Assembly (NCBI GenBank): GCA_029012365.1
Contig: JAQXLY010000056.1
Location: forward strand, 1-64,000
Source of the DNA: Lachnospiraceae bacterium
GTDB lineage: Bacteria > Bacillota > Clostridia > Lachnospirales > Lachnospiraceae
Direction of reading: 5' to 3'
DNA: 64,000 bases
Of the stretch, positions 17,002 through 25,623 are shown piece by piece (position 1 is the stretch's first letter; every line of letters begins with the position of its first letter). Both the position numbers and the translations under genes were made by a program. The notes beneath the pieces were generated by a model. The model had not been told where the DNA came from and made no database searches. It saw only the letters and a list, made by a program, of their open reading frames with translations.

Positions 17002-18320
17002 GCCTTTGCGTCCTCCTTTGCTTTTTCTTCTCTTAAAAATGCCTTTGCAAGCTTGTTGTTCTGTACAAGCGGGCGGTTTGCCGGACAGACAAAACTACAG
17101 CACCCGCACTCCATACAGACATTGACGGACAACTCCTCCAGCAGTCCCGCATTCTTGTTCTCATACGCCTTGGAAATAGCCGCCGGAGTCAAACCGAACG
17201 GGCAGGTATTGGTGCAGGCACCGCAGCGAATACAAGCAGTAGTTTTCGGAAGCTTCGCCTCTTTTTCCGTCAACGCTAAAACCGCATTGGTATTCTTGAT
17301 AACCGGTACACCGGTATCCGGAACGGTAAGTCCCATCATCGGGCCGCCGTAGATAATCTTTGCCGGGTCAACGGTAAACCCGCCGCAAAACTCAAATGCA
17401 TCTGCCAAAGACGTACCAATCGGAGCGATAATGTTCTGCGGCGTGCGCACAGCTCCGCCGTCCACAGTCACACACTTCTCCACCAGCGGCATCCCTGTCT
17501 TTAGGTACGAACCGATGGTTGCAAGAGTCGTACAGTTAAGCACAATACACCCTACATCAATCGGCAGCTTGCCCAGCGGGACAACTCTGCCTGTTGTATG
17601 ATATATCAGAACCTTTTCACCACCCTGTGGGTAAACAGGAGGCAACACCTTAATATCAATTCTGCAATCCATGTTCATCTCATTTGCCATCCGAACCATA
17701 GACTCAACGGCCTTCGGCTTATTGTTTTCGATACCAATCATTACTTTCTTGATACCGAAGTACTGCTGCAATACCTTCAGCGCATACGCCATATCCTCGC
17801 GGCGCTCCACCATGGTCACGGTATCACTGGTCACATACGGCTCGCACTCTGCACCGTTAATTAAAAGATATTCGATACGCTCCGGGGACACATTGAACTT
17901 CACGTGGGTCGGGAACCCCGCACCGCCGAGCCCTACGATACCGCTCTCCTTTAACGCTGTCAGAAGGCTCTCACGTGAATCCACCACCGGCGGCACTATC
18001 TTCTCATCCGGCGTCATCTCACCGTCGGATTCAATCACCACTGCCGGTACCGTCGTACCGTTAAAAAGCAAAACATCCTGCAGCTTTACAACCTTGCCGG
18101 ATACACTGGCATGAATCGGAACCGAAACCATGCCGTCAGCCTCCGCAATCTTCGTACCCACCTTTACCATGTCTCCTACGTTCACAATAGGGCGGGCAGG
18201 TTTGCCGATATGCATGGACATCGGAATCGTAACCGTACCGGGCGTCTCCATGCGCACTACCGGCTTATCCTGAGTATTCTTTCTGTGGGGTACATGAACC
18301 CCGTGAAGAGAAAAAGCCAT
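16998..18320 (-). CDS. rnfC: RnfC, NADH-binding subunit of the Rnf complex
   Basis: About 440 residues from the ATG at 18320. The N-terminal barrel contains TVTIPMSMHIGKPARPIVNV. An FMN/NADH-binding Rossmann region has VGLGGAGFPTHVKF, LLINGAECEPYVTSD and YPQGGEKVLIYHTTGR. Two [4Fe-4S] motifs close the protein (CIRCGACTNTCPFGL and CMECGCCSFVCPANRPL). This cytoplasmic subunit is thought to pass electrons to NAD. It is the first gene of the operon, about 105 nt behind a near-consensus promoter. Confidence 0.96.
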   Translation of the reverse strand: MAFSLHGVHVPHRKNTQDKPVVRMETPGTVTIPMSMHIGKPARPIVNVGDMVKVGTKIAEADGMVSVPIHASVSGKVVKLQDVLLFNGTTVPAVVIESDGEMTPDEKIVPPVVDSRESLLTALKESGIVGLGGAGFPTHVKFNVSPERIEYLLINGAECEPYVTSDTVTMVERREDMAYALKVLQQYFGIKKVMIGIENNKPKAVESMVRMANEMNMDCRIDIKVLPPVYPQGGEKVLIYHTTGRVVPLGKLPIDVGCIVLNCTTLATIGSYLKTGMPLVEKCVTVDGGAVRTPQNIIAPIGTSLADAFEFCGGFTVDPAKIIYGGPMMGLTVPDTGVPVIKNTNAVLALTEKEAKLPKTTACIRCGACTNTCPFGLTPAAISKAYENKNAGLLEELSVNVCMECGCCSFVCPANRPLVQNNKLAKAFLREEKAKEDAKA

Positions 18321-18432
18321 TATCACACAACCTTTCTTTCATCCATGCGCAAAAGACTTCAAAACAGCAAAATAAGACTTGACGAACCGCTCGTAAGTCT
18401 GCCTCTTCACACATGAATGTTATTATGTCAAA

Positions 18433-18461
18433 ATTATAAAATATTTTTCGGATTTTGTCAA
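18433..18461 (-). promoter_or_regulatory. Rnf operon promoter
   Basis: TTGACA (18461-18456), exactly 17 bp, TATAAT (18438-18433): a perfect sigma-A promoter. It implies high basal expression of rnfCDGEAB and the genes behind it. The leader of about 105 nt has no obvious attenuator. Confidence 0.85.
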
Positions 18462-18529
18462 TTTGGTATTGCATGGGATTTCAACAGTTCTTTTCGCGGA
18501 TTGTTTCCTGACCTGTGGCTCCGCCTCCG

Positions 18530-20407
18530 TCACTTTGGCAGACTTTCCGACACACACAATACTCCCCATCCCACATACGGATTCGGATAAACCTTCAAAC
18601 CGACAATGCTCCCGGCTCCGCGGATTAAAAAGGATTTCAGCCGTTCCCCGTAAAAATACGGGTCATTTCCGAGTACAACTCCCCACTGTAACAACAATGC
18701 CGCACTTCCTGTTACAAACGGTGTTGCCATAGAGGTGCCTGTTTTGGCAGTATATCCTCCCCCCGGTGCACAGGATACAATATCTACCCCCGGTGCGGCA
18801 ATATCCGGTTTTACCACACTCTCACCGCGCGGATATCCCCTCCCCGAAAAATTTGTAATACTGTCGGTTCGAGCATTATAGGCGGCCACGGACACCGGGC
18901 GGCTCGCTGTGGACGGAATGGTTAAGGTACGTTCCGGTGTTGCCTGTAAAAAACGGGTAATTGTACTCTGCATCCCCCCTGTCAGCCAGATATCGTACAC
19001 ACCATCCAAAATTCTTTCCGGGCGCAGTATAATTCTCCAAGTCCCCGTTTCTATCTCTCCGTCCTCTCCCCGCAGTGTAATTCCGATTTCCCGGATAGTA
19101 CGGTACGGTGTCGCCTCTCCCACAAACACCTCCGCTGCCGAATTTTCAAAACTAAGTACCGTCCCGGCTGCCACCGGATATCCCTTTATCGCAGTTCCTG
19201 TTCCACGTACCCCTTCCGGCAGCTCCCGCACTCTTCCGGAAGGTGACACAAGTGAAATCTTAATCGTATCAAATGAGCTGAGCCAGAGTCCCATACGGAT
19301 TCTGCGCTCCCCGTTTCCCACATTTAACAGTATTTCCCTCTCCTTTGTCATACCTTCTGTTCTCATTTCATTCCTTCTTCCGTTCTCCCCTGTCCTTATA
19401 AAATCTCCGCCGACATGTCGTCCGAGTGCAGCATTATTCCCGGTTCCGATACAAATACTATTTCTTCCGTAGAGCGCTACCGCATCCAGATAGGTTTCCA
19501 AAAGACTTTGTCCGTCATGCGCCCCGTCATTGTTTCCGAAGGAAAGATTGATACTTAGCGGAAGTCCGGCATTTACGGCATACCTCACACAAAAATCTAC
19601 CGCCGTCATCAAATTGGCTGTCTGCGGAAACGGATCCGCCTGCGTACCGCCGAGTTTTACTACCAGAAGTGTACTCTCATATGCAACCCCGCGATAACGT
19701 CCGCCGGAAGCTCTCCCGTTTCCTGCGGCAATTCCTGCAACATGAGTTCCATGTCCGCTTAAATCTGTTTCCGGTACAAGACTTCCGCCGCTTCCTGTCC
19801 GCTCTCCCAAAAGTGCGGCATTAATTCGTTCTCTTGTATATAAAACACCATCCAGATACCCCGCCGGAGGCAAATCCTCATAAGCGGTTTCTTCTCCTTC
19901 CGACGGTTCTCCCTCCGTCACCCCGTTATTCCCGTTTTCTTCCGCCCGTGTCTCCCCTCCCTGAAGTGCCGTCTGGTCCCAAAGTGCCGCAATCCTCGTT
20001 GTACCGTCCTCATTCCGGAAATCGGGATGCCTGTAATCAATCCCGGAATCAATAATTGCTACCAATACCCCTGCCCCGGTCAGTTCCTGATTTTGTGCCT
20101 GTAATGCCGTTACACATGCAGCCCTTTTGCCTCCTGCAACTTCGGTATAAACCCTCGACGGTACTTCCGTCCATAAAATTTCCTCGGCAGAAAGAAGCCG
20201 TGTGGCAAGCTCCGGTGCAATACGAACAATCGCATATCCGCCCAGAAGCTCCTCCGCCATAAAACCGATTTCTTCCTGAAGCCTGCTTAAATCCCCTGTA
20301 TAACGAACAATTAATTCTAACATCAGCTCTACATCCATCGTGTCTTTATAGCAGTATATTCCGTGCTGTCTGCTTCTTATCCCACATGGGCAAAAAACAA
20401 CATTCAT
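18530..20407 (-). CDS. Subtilisin-like S8 family serine protease
   Basis: Up to 625 residues. The catalytic triad is visible: Asp in VAIIDSGIDYRHPDF, His in LSGHGTHVAGIAAG, and Ser in TGTSMATPFVTGSAALL. The oxyanion Asn is in IGTGNNAAL. Between the catalytic Ser and His lies a long insertion (about 330-480), as in clostridial CspABC-like S8 proteins. No signal peptide is visible. The start is uncertain: the first ATG (20407) adds a 23-residue Cys-rich extension, and MDVELMLELIVRY at 20338 fits the family's usual N-terminus better, but neither has a good ribosome site. Divergent from the GH27 gene. Confidence 0.88.
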   Translation of the reverse strand: MNVVFCPCGIRSRQHGIYCYKDTMDVELMLELIVRYTGDLSRLQEEIGFMAEELLGGYAIVRIAPELATRLLSAEEILWTEVPSRVYTEVAGGKRAACVTALQAQNQELTGAGVLVAIIDSGIDYRHPDFRNEDGTTRIAALWDQTALQGGETRAEENGNNGVTEGEPSEGEETAYEDLPPAGYLDGVLYTRERINAALLGERTGSGGSLVPETDLSGHGTHVAGIAAGNGRASGGRYRGVAYESTLLVVKLGGTQADPFPQTANLMTAVDFCVRYAVNAGLPLSINLSFGNNDGAHDGQSLLETYLDAVALYGRNSICIGTGNNAALGRHVGGDFIRTGENGRRNEMRTEGMTKEREILLNVGNGERRIRMGLWLSSFDTIKISLVSPSGRVRELPEGVRGTGTAIKGYPVAAGTVLSFENSAAEVFVGEATPYRTIREIGITLRGEDGEIETGTWRIILRPERILDGVYDIWLTGGMQSTITRFLQATPERTLTIPSTASRPVSVAAYNARTDSITNFSGRGYPRGESVVKPDIAAPGVDIVSCAPGGGYTAKTGTSMATPFVTGSAALLLQWGVVLGNDPYFYGERLKSFLIRGAGSIVGLKVYPNPYVGWGVLCVSESLPK

Positions 20408-20418
20408 CCATAGATGAA
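20403..20418. promoter_or_regulatory. Palindrome in the S8 protease/GH27 intergenic region
   Basis: TTCATC and GATGAA flank CATA in a perfect 6-bp inverted repeat, at the possible protease start. It may be an operator between the divergent genes or merely structure at the start site. Confidence 0.35.
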
Positions 20419-20498
20419 CAACATACTTCCATTGTTATTTTTTTGTATCTATGCTTAACTGAATACATACCGTACAACATTCAGAAGGAGGACTTATT

Positions 20499-21671
20499 AT
20501 GACAGACAAACCTGTTTCTTACATCGGCTGCCTTCCGGCACTGGGATGGAATTCATGGAACACCTTTACATGGGATATCAATGAGACTCTGATTAAGGAA
20601 GTGGCAGACCTCTTTGTATCGGAGGGATACAAGGACGCCGGTTATGAATACATCGTTATTGATGACTGCTGGAGTTTAAGAGAGCGTGACGAGAACGGAC
20701 ATCTTGTACCGGATCCGGCAAAATTCCCAAGCGGCATGAAAGCTCTTGCAGACTACATTCACGAAAAAGGATTAAAGTTCGGTATGTATTCCTGTGCCGG
20801 TACGCATACCTGTGCCGGACATCCCGGCAGCTTCGAGCACGAATTCGAAGACGCGAAACAGTTCGCGGAATGGGGTGTTGACTACTTAAAATACGACTAT
20901 TGCTTCAAGCCGCGTAATGTTTCCGGTGAACTTCTGTATAAACGCATGAGTCTTGCTTTAAAGAACTGCGGCAGAGATATTCTCTTTTCCGCCTGCAACT
21001 GGGGCGAAGATAATGTATACGACTGGATTCGCGAATCCGGTGCTCATTCCTATCGTTCTACCGGTGACATTCAGGACAACTGGGAATCCATTAAGCGCCT
21101 TGCGCTTTCCCAGATTGACAAAAAAGCCTTCACCGGCTCCTTCTGCCACAACGATATGGATATGTTAGTTGTCGGTATGTACGGCGGAAGTAACAGTGAC
21201 TGGATTGGTCACGGACTGAGCGGTTGTACCGATACCCAGTATAAAACCCACTTTGCTCTCTGGTGTATGATGGGCTCCCCGCTTATGATAGGTTGTGATA
21301 TCAGAAAAGCAACTCCTTTTACAAAGAAGCTGCTTCAGAATAAAAATCTTCTTGCCATCAATCAGGATCCGGAATCCCGTGGTGCGTATCGCATTTTAGT
21401 AGAGCCGCAGTGGTTCGGTAAGGATGACGCTTTTATTTTAGTTAAGGTATTGCAAAACGGTGACCTCGCTATCGGTCTGTTTAACCTGAGTGATAACGAC
21501 CGCGAGCTGTCCTTACAGTTCTGGGATATGGGATTATCCTATTTGTCCGGTATAGGGCTGTCCATGTACGACTGCTTCACCGACGAAAATCTCGGCGTTT
21601 TCCGTGAGCGTTTTGCAAAAAATGTTCCGGCAAATGATTGTATTGTGCTTCGTGCAAGTCTGACGCGCTAA
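20499..21671 (+). CDS. GH27 alpha-galactosidase
   Basis: 390 residues with the GH27/melibiase layout. LGWNSWNTFTWDINE is at the N-terminus and IVIDDCWSLRERDENGHLVPD follows. The nucleophile Asp is in DYLKYDYCF. The acid/base region is RSTGDIQDNW, and FCHNDMDMLVVGM lies before the C-terminal beta domain. There is no signal peptide, so it would cleave imported alpha-galactosides (raffinose family or galactomannan fragments) in the cytoplasm. AGAAGGAGG precedes the ATG by 7 nt. It is divergent from the protease and convergent with the AraC gene, sharing stop-codon bases (CTAA). Confidence 0.93.
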   Translation: MTDKPVSYIGCLPALGWNSWNTFTWDINETLIKEVADLFVSEGYKDAGYEYIVIDDCWSLRERDENGHLVPDPAKFPSGMKALADYIHEKGLKFGMYSCAGTHTCAGHPGSFEHEFEDAKQFAEWGVDYLKYDYCFKPRNVSGELLYKRMSLALKNCGRDILFSACNWGEDNVYDWIRESGAHSYRSTGDIQDNWESIKRLALSQIDKKAFTGSFCHNDMDMLVVGMYGGSNSDWIGHGLSGCTDTQYKTHFALWCMMGSPLMIGCDIRKATPFTKKLLQNKNLLAINQDPESRGAYRILVEPQWFGKDDAFILVKVLQNGDLAIGLFNLSDNDRELSLQFWDMGLSYLSGIGLSMYDCFTDENLGVFRERFAKNVPANDCIVLRASLTR

Positions 21672-22441
21672 GCCCCCCTCGGTGCGTTTTTTCGATAATC
21701 ACTTGGTGAAATGCCCTTTCTTTTTCGGAATAATCTGGAAAAGTAAAGGGCATCCTTATACCCGACAGAACAGGCAACCGCCTGCACCGACAGCTCTGTA
21801 GCCGTTAAAAGCTCACCGGCACGCTCCATCCGCACCTCCGTTATGTACTGCTGGGGAGAAATTCCGGAATGCTCCATAAACAGCCGGTATAAATAAGAAC
21901 GTTCCACACACAAACTTTTCGCCAGCTCCGATACATTAAGCTCCTGCTTCCAGTAACTGTTCTGAATCAGCTCCGTTGCTTCCTCAAAATAAGTTCGCTT
22001 TCCTTCCGGCTCGTCCCTCTCCTTAAAGAAGTAAGTAAGTAAAAGATAGACTCTTGCCGTATAACGTTCTTTTGAAAGTGCTCCGTGCAACCCCTCCTCA
22101 TAGATACGAAACAACGGTTCCAGTCCCGGCTTTTCTTTCACAACCGGACACTCCTTTGTAAAATAAGTCTGCGCGACCAGCGTCTTTGCATCCGCTCCCT
22201 TAAAATCAACCCATAAATACTCCCACGGGTCGGTTTCCTCTGGAAAGTATAAAAACTCCTCCTCAGGAAATACCAAAAAGGCATCCCCCTCTGCAAGAGA
22301 AAATGTTTTCCCGCCGCATACCACATATCCTCTCCCGGAAAGAATGTAGTGCAAGGAATACACCTCTCTGCTTCCCGGTCCCCAACGGTGGAGATTCGGC
22401 TCCTTATAATTGTTATCCGTACAAAACAGCTGCAGACGCAT
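21668..22441 (-). CDS. AraC-family transcriptional regulator
   Basis: 257 residues. An N-terminal cupin-like ligand domain has SLHYILSGRGYVVCGGKTFSL and FPEEEFLYFPEETDPWEYLW. Two C-terminal helix-turn-helix units follow (NVSELAKSLCVERSYLYRLF and VQAVACSVGYKDALYFSRLF, then KGISPSDYRK). Cupin-AraC proteins of this type usually control neighbouring sugar genes. The GH27 alpha-galactosidase, convergent and overlapping by 3 bp, is the obvious candidate target, though no operator was recognised. Confidence 0.9.
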   Translation of the reverse strand: MRLQLFCTDNNYKEPNLHRWGPGSREVYSLHYILSGRGYVVCGGKTFSLAEGDAFLVFPEEEFLYFPEETDPWEYLWVDFKGADAKTLVAQTYFTKECPVVKEKPGLEPLFRIYEEGLHGALSKERYTARVYLLLTYFFKERDEPEGKRTYFEEATELIQNSYWKQELNVSELAKSLCVERSYLYRLFMEHSGISPQQYITEVRMERAGELLTATELSVQAVACSVGYKDALYFSRLFRKRKGISPSDYRKNAPRGA

Positions 22442-22472
22442 CCTTTCCTCCTTTCTGCATTCCGGCTACTCT

Positions 22473-22961
22473 CTATAAAAACATTCCCAATAATTCTCCA
22501 TACACATACCGGTGCATCGTCCCTTCTTCGACCATTTTTTTCAGTTCCGGCAAAGAAACCCACGTAGCCTCCGCTACTTCGCTTTTCTGTAACACGATTT
22601 TTTCCGGCGGAACATCCTTATGTACCATATAGACATAACAGAACGAATCCTGCCTGCGAATTACAAGCAACAGCTCCATCTCCTCTGCCGGCACCTCTAT
22701 GCCGAGTTCCTCTTTCAACTCACGTACCGCTGCCGTTAATTCATCTTCTCCCGCAAGAACAGAACCGCCTGTTGCAGCCCACATTCCCGGTTTCCACGCT
22801 ACGCTGTCACTACGCTTCTGAATCAGCAGCTCCTTCTTCGAATTCTGAAACCAGATATGTACTACCTTGTGATAACGACCGGCTGCAATTTTTTCTCCTC
22901 TTAAATGTTTCTCCCCGGTAGGCTGTCCCGCCCCGTTAAATAAATCCCAGTATTCCTTCAT
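22473..22961 (-). CDS. NUDIX hydrolase
   Basis: 162 residues starting MKEYWDLFNGAGQPTGEKH at 22961 with CGGAGGG 6 nt upstream; the open frame extends further but without support. The Nudix box reads GGSVLAGEDELTAAVRELKEELGI, with the canonical REx(2)EE core. The N-terminal region resembles isopentenyl-diphosphate-isomerase-like Nudix proteins (VVHIWFQNSKKELLIQKRS). It hydrolyses a nucleoside diphosphate linked to some moiety; the substrate is unknown. It lies between thrS and the AraC gene. Confidence 0.87.
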   Translation of the reverse strand: MKEYWDLFNGAGQPTGEKHLRGEKIAAGRYHKVVHIWFQNSKKELLIQKRSDSVAWKPGMWAATGGSVLAGEDELTAAVRELKEELGIEVPAEEMELLLVIRRQDSFCYVYMVHKDVPPEKIVLQKSEVAEATWVSLPELKKMVEEGTMHRYVYGELLGMFL

Positions 22962-22984
22962 AAGTGCCCTCCGTTTTTCTGTGA

Positions 22985-23022
22985 TAAAACAGGCTGCCGC
23001 AAAAAGCACGGCAGCCCTGTCA
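22985..23022 (-). terminator. Intrinsic terminator of thrS
   Basis: ACAGGGCTGCCG pairs with CGGCAGCCTGT around a 9-nt loop and is followed by TTTTATC on the minus strand, just past the thrS stop and before the NUDIX start. Confidence 0.75.
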
Positions 23023-23028
23023 CAAATC

Positions 23029-24990
23029 CTACTTTTCTTCCTGTACCTCAATCTTACGGATTTCCTTTGTTCGGATTTCCTCACAGATTGCCGCAATAAA
23101 CTCGGAAAGCGGCTTCTGTCCTTCATCGCCGAGGTAACGGCTTCTTACGGAAACAACACCCTCTTCTTCTTCCTTCTGACCTACTACGAGCATATACGGT
23201 ACGCGGGCAAGTCTGGTCTCACGAATCTTGTAACCAATCTTCTCTGCCCTGCTATCTACCTCTGCGGAAATACCGTTCTTTGTGAGCTCCTTACGCACCT
23301 TCTCTGCGTAATCATTATATTTTTCGGAAATCGGAAGCACACGTACCTGCTCCGGACAAAGCCATGTCGGGAAAAGACCCGCATACTTTTCAATAAGCCA
23401 TGCAAGCGTTCTTTCATAGCATCCCATACTGGTTCTGTGGATGATATACGGACGAACCTTGTCTCCGTTCTGGTCAATGTAGTACATATCAAACTGTTCG
23501 GCTAACAGTGCATCCCACTGAATCGTAATCATGGTGTCTTCCTTGCCGTATACATTCTTTGCCTGAATATCAATCTTCGGTCCGTAAAATGCGGCCTCAC
23601 CGATACCCTCAACAAACTTGATACCGAGCTCGTTTAATACGTCACGGATATGCTGCTCCGTTTCGTTCCAGACCTCTGCGGAACCGACATACTTCTCCGG
23701 ATTCTCCGGGTCCCAGCGGGAAAGACGATACGTTACATCCTCTTCCACACCAAGCGTCTTTAAGCAGTGCTGTGCGAGTGCGATACAATTCTTAAATTCT
23801 TCCACCATCTGGTCCGGACGGACAATTAAATGTCCCTCGGAAATCGTAAACTGGCGTACACGGGTCAAGCCGTGCATCTCACCGGAATCCTCGTTACGGA
23901 ACAACGTAGAGGTTTCACCGTAACGGAGCGGAAGATCCTTATATGACTTCTGGCTTGCCTTGTATACATAATACTGGAACGGACAGGTCATCGGACGAAG
24001 CGCAAACACTTCCTTGTCCTTCTTCTCGTCACCCATGACAAACATGCCGTCCATGTAGTGATCCCAGTGACCGGAAATCTTGTACAAATCACTCTTTGCC
24101 ATGAGCGGTGTCTTGGTACGGATATAGCCCCACTCATTATCCTCCAAATCCTCAATCCAGCGCTGCAATCTCTGAATAATCTTCGCACCCTTCGGCATCA
24201 GAAGCGGTAAGCCCTGACCGATTACATCTACCGTAGTAAACAGCTCCATTTCACGACCGAGCTTGTTATGGTCGCGCTTCTTAATATCCTCTAAATGCGC
24301 AAGATAAGCATCCATATCCGCAGTCTTCGTAAACGCCGTACCGTAGATGCGGGTAAGCATCTTATTCTTTTCGCTGCCTCTCCAGTACGCACCGGAAGAA
24401 GAAATGAGCTTAATTGCCTTGATTCCCTTGGTGCTCATTAAATGCGGACCTGCACAAAGGTCGGTAAAGCCACCCTGAGAATAGAAGGAAATTTCCGCAT
24501 CCTCCGGTAAATCCCGAATCAGCTCTACCTTATACGGCTCTCCCTTTTCCTCCATAAACTTAATTGCTTCCTCACGCGGCAGGGTAAAACGGGTTAACTC
24601 CGCTCCCTCTTTAATAATCTTTTTCATCTCTGCCTCTAAGGCATCCAGTGCCTCTCTGTCAAACGGCGGGCAGTCAAAATCATAATAAAAACCGGTATCG
24701 ATAGACGGTCCGATGGCGCACTTTGCTTCCGGGTACAGTCTTTTTACCGCCTCTGCCAGAACATGGGATGCCGTATGACGATATGCTGCCTTACCTGCAT
24801 CATCATTAAACGTCAGAATACTTAACTCACTGTCAGCATCCACAACCGTTCTAAGATCCACTACCTTACCGTTTAACTCGGCGGCGCATGCCATTCTGGC
24901 AAGTCCTTCACTGATATCCTTTGCAATGTCAATCACAGACATTGCACCTGCATACTCCTTTACGGAGCCGTCCTTAAGCGTAATTTTCAT
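23029..24990 (-). CDS. thrS: Threonyl-tRNA synthetase
   Basis: 653 residues, full length. TGS domain at 1-60 (MKITLKDGSVKEYAGAMSVI). Editing domain at about 65-225 with HTASHVLAEAVKRLYP and the zinc-type motif FTDLCAGPHL. Class II catalytic core has motif 2 LRYGETSTLFRNEDSGEMHGLTRVRQF and motif 3 (TLAWLIEKYAG), and the anticodon-binding domain follows from about 540. It charges tRNA-Thr. AAAGGAG precedes the ATG. It is regulated by a T-box leader at 25326-25556, with a long palindrome between leader and gene. Confidence 0.98.
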   Translation of the reverse strand: MKITLKDGSVKEYAGAMSVIDIAKDISEGLARMACAAELNGKVVDLRTVVDADSELSILTFNDDAGKAAYRHTASHVLAEAVKRLYPEAKCAIGPSIDTGFYYDFDCPPFDREALDALEAEMKKIIKEGAELTRFTLPREEAIKFMEEKGEPYKVELIRDLPEDAEISFYSQGGFTDLCAGPHLMSTKGIKAIKLISSSGAYWRGSEKNKMLTRIYGTAFTKTADMDAYLAHLEDIKKRDHNKLGREMELFTTVDVIGQGLPLLMPKGAKIIQRLQRWIEDLEDNEWGYIRTKTPLMAKSDLYKISGHWDHYMDGMFVMGDEKKDKEVFALRPMTCPFQYYVYKASQKSYKDLPLRYGETSTLFRNEDSGEMHGLTRVRQFTISEGHLIVRPDQMVEEFKNCIALAQHCLKTLGVEEDVTYRLSRWDPENPEKYVGSAEVWNETEQHIRDVLNELGIKFVEGIGEAAFYGPKIDIQAKNVYGKEDTMITIQWDALLAEQFDMYYIDQNGDKVRPYIIHRTSMGCYERTLAWLIEKYAGLFPTWLCPEQVRVLPISEKYNDYAEKVRKELTKNGISAEVDSRAEKIGYKIRETRLARVPYMLVVGQKEEEEGVVSVRSRYLGDEGQKPLSEFIAAICEEIRTKEIRKIEVQEEK

Positions 24991-25051
24991 AATAAACTCC
25001 TTTCGTCTTATCCAACTAATCGACTCTCATCTACAAAGGACTTTTCTATAG

Positions 25052-25320
25052 GATTCGTTGAAACTCGTTGCTTCATGAACAGCTTATCTCTTGTTTGCTC
25101 CACTTACCGAACACACTCAGGTACAATACAAATGATTTCTAAAGAGAACCATAAAGAGACGTCGGCACTTAGCGAGGTCCTGTCGAGCTTAGTGCCCGTT
25201 ACGTCTCTGCATGAGCGAGAGCGCGTTCTCGTAGAAAACATTTGTATTGTACCGCGCTGTTCCTGCTAACAGGAGCAAACAAGTACCGCACCAACGTAAG
25301 GCAACGATTTCCAACGAATC
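25052..25320. repeat. 269-bp imperfect palindrome between the T-box and thrS (MITE-like)
   Basis: The outer arms (25052-25071 and 25301-25320) match at 18 of 20 positions as inverted repeats. Further in, CTTGTTTGCTCC (25090-25101) pairs with GGAGCAAACAAG (25271-25282), and GGTACAATACAAATG (25120-25134) pairs with CATTTGTATTGTACC (25239-25253). AGAGACGT pairs with ACGTCTCT near the centre. Blocks of perfect pairing are separated by unpaired bulges, so the transcript would be one long hairpin. No believable gene lies inside. It resembles a miniature inverted-repeat element. Confidence 0.75.
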
Positions 25321-25325
25321 ATACA

Positions 25326-25556
25326 ATAAAAAAGCCCTTTGCTACCAACGGTAACAAAGGGACGATATTCTCGCGGTTCCACCCTTCTTGGAAAGCATAT
25401 GCTTTCCCGGCTTCATTCTGATGATAACGGAATCACCGTGGCGTATTAAGCCCGCTCCGAGGTGGTCTTCCTTCGCTTCCTATCGGGACACTCTCAGCAG
25501 CTGTATCCCTCTCTGTGATATTTCACGACATACTTTCCTCTTCAACACTTTTACAT
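25326..25556 (-). ncRNA. T-box leader of thrS
   Basis: The minus strand carries the conserved T-box sequence AAGGGTGGAACCGCGAG (complement of 25371-25387). An intrinsic terminator follows: CCCTTTGTTACC with GGTAGCAAAGGG and a T-run at 25333-25328. The stem I region has AGAGAGGGATAC and a candidate ACC threonine specifier in GAAGACCACC. Uncharged tRNA-Thr would stabilise the antiterminator and allow thrS expression. Confidence 0.93.
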
Positions 25557-25562
25557 GTGCTT

Positions 25563-25590
25563 ATTATAACACTTTAAGGCAAATTGTCAA
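25563..25590 (-). promoter_or_regulatory. Promoter of the thrS T-box transcript
   Basis: TTGACA (25590-25585), 16-bp spacer, TATAAT (25568-25563), immediately upstream of the leader. Confidence 0.8.
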
Positions 25591-25623
25591 GGCAAAAACA
25601 AAATATCAGCTATCTCATTTTGC

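Noticed and set aside
25075..25269. 64-codon plus-strand frame inside the palindrome
   Set aside because: It runs through both arms of the inverted repeat, has no ribosome site, and its composition follows the palindrome.
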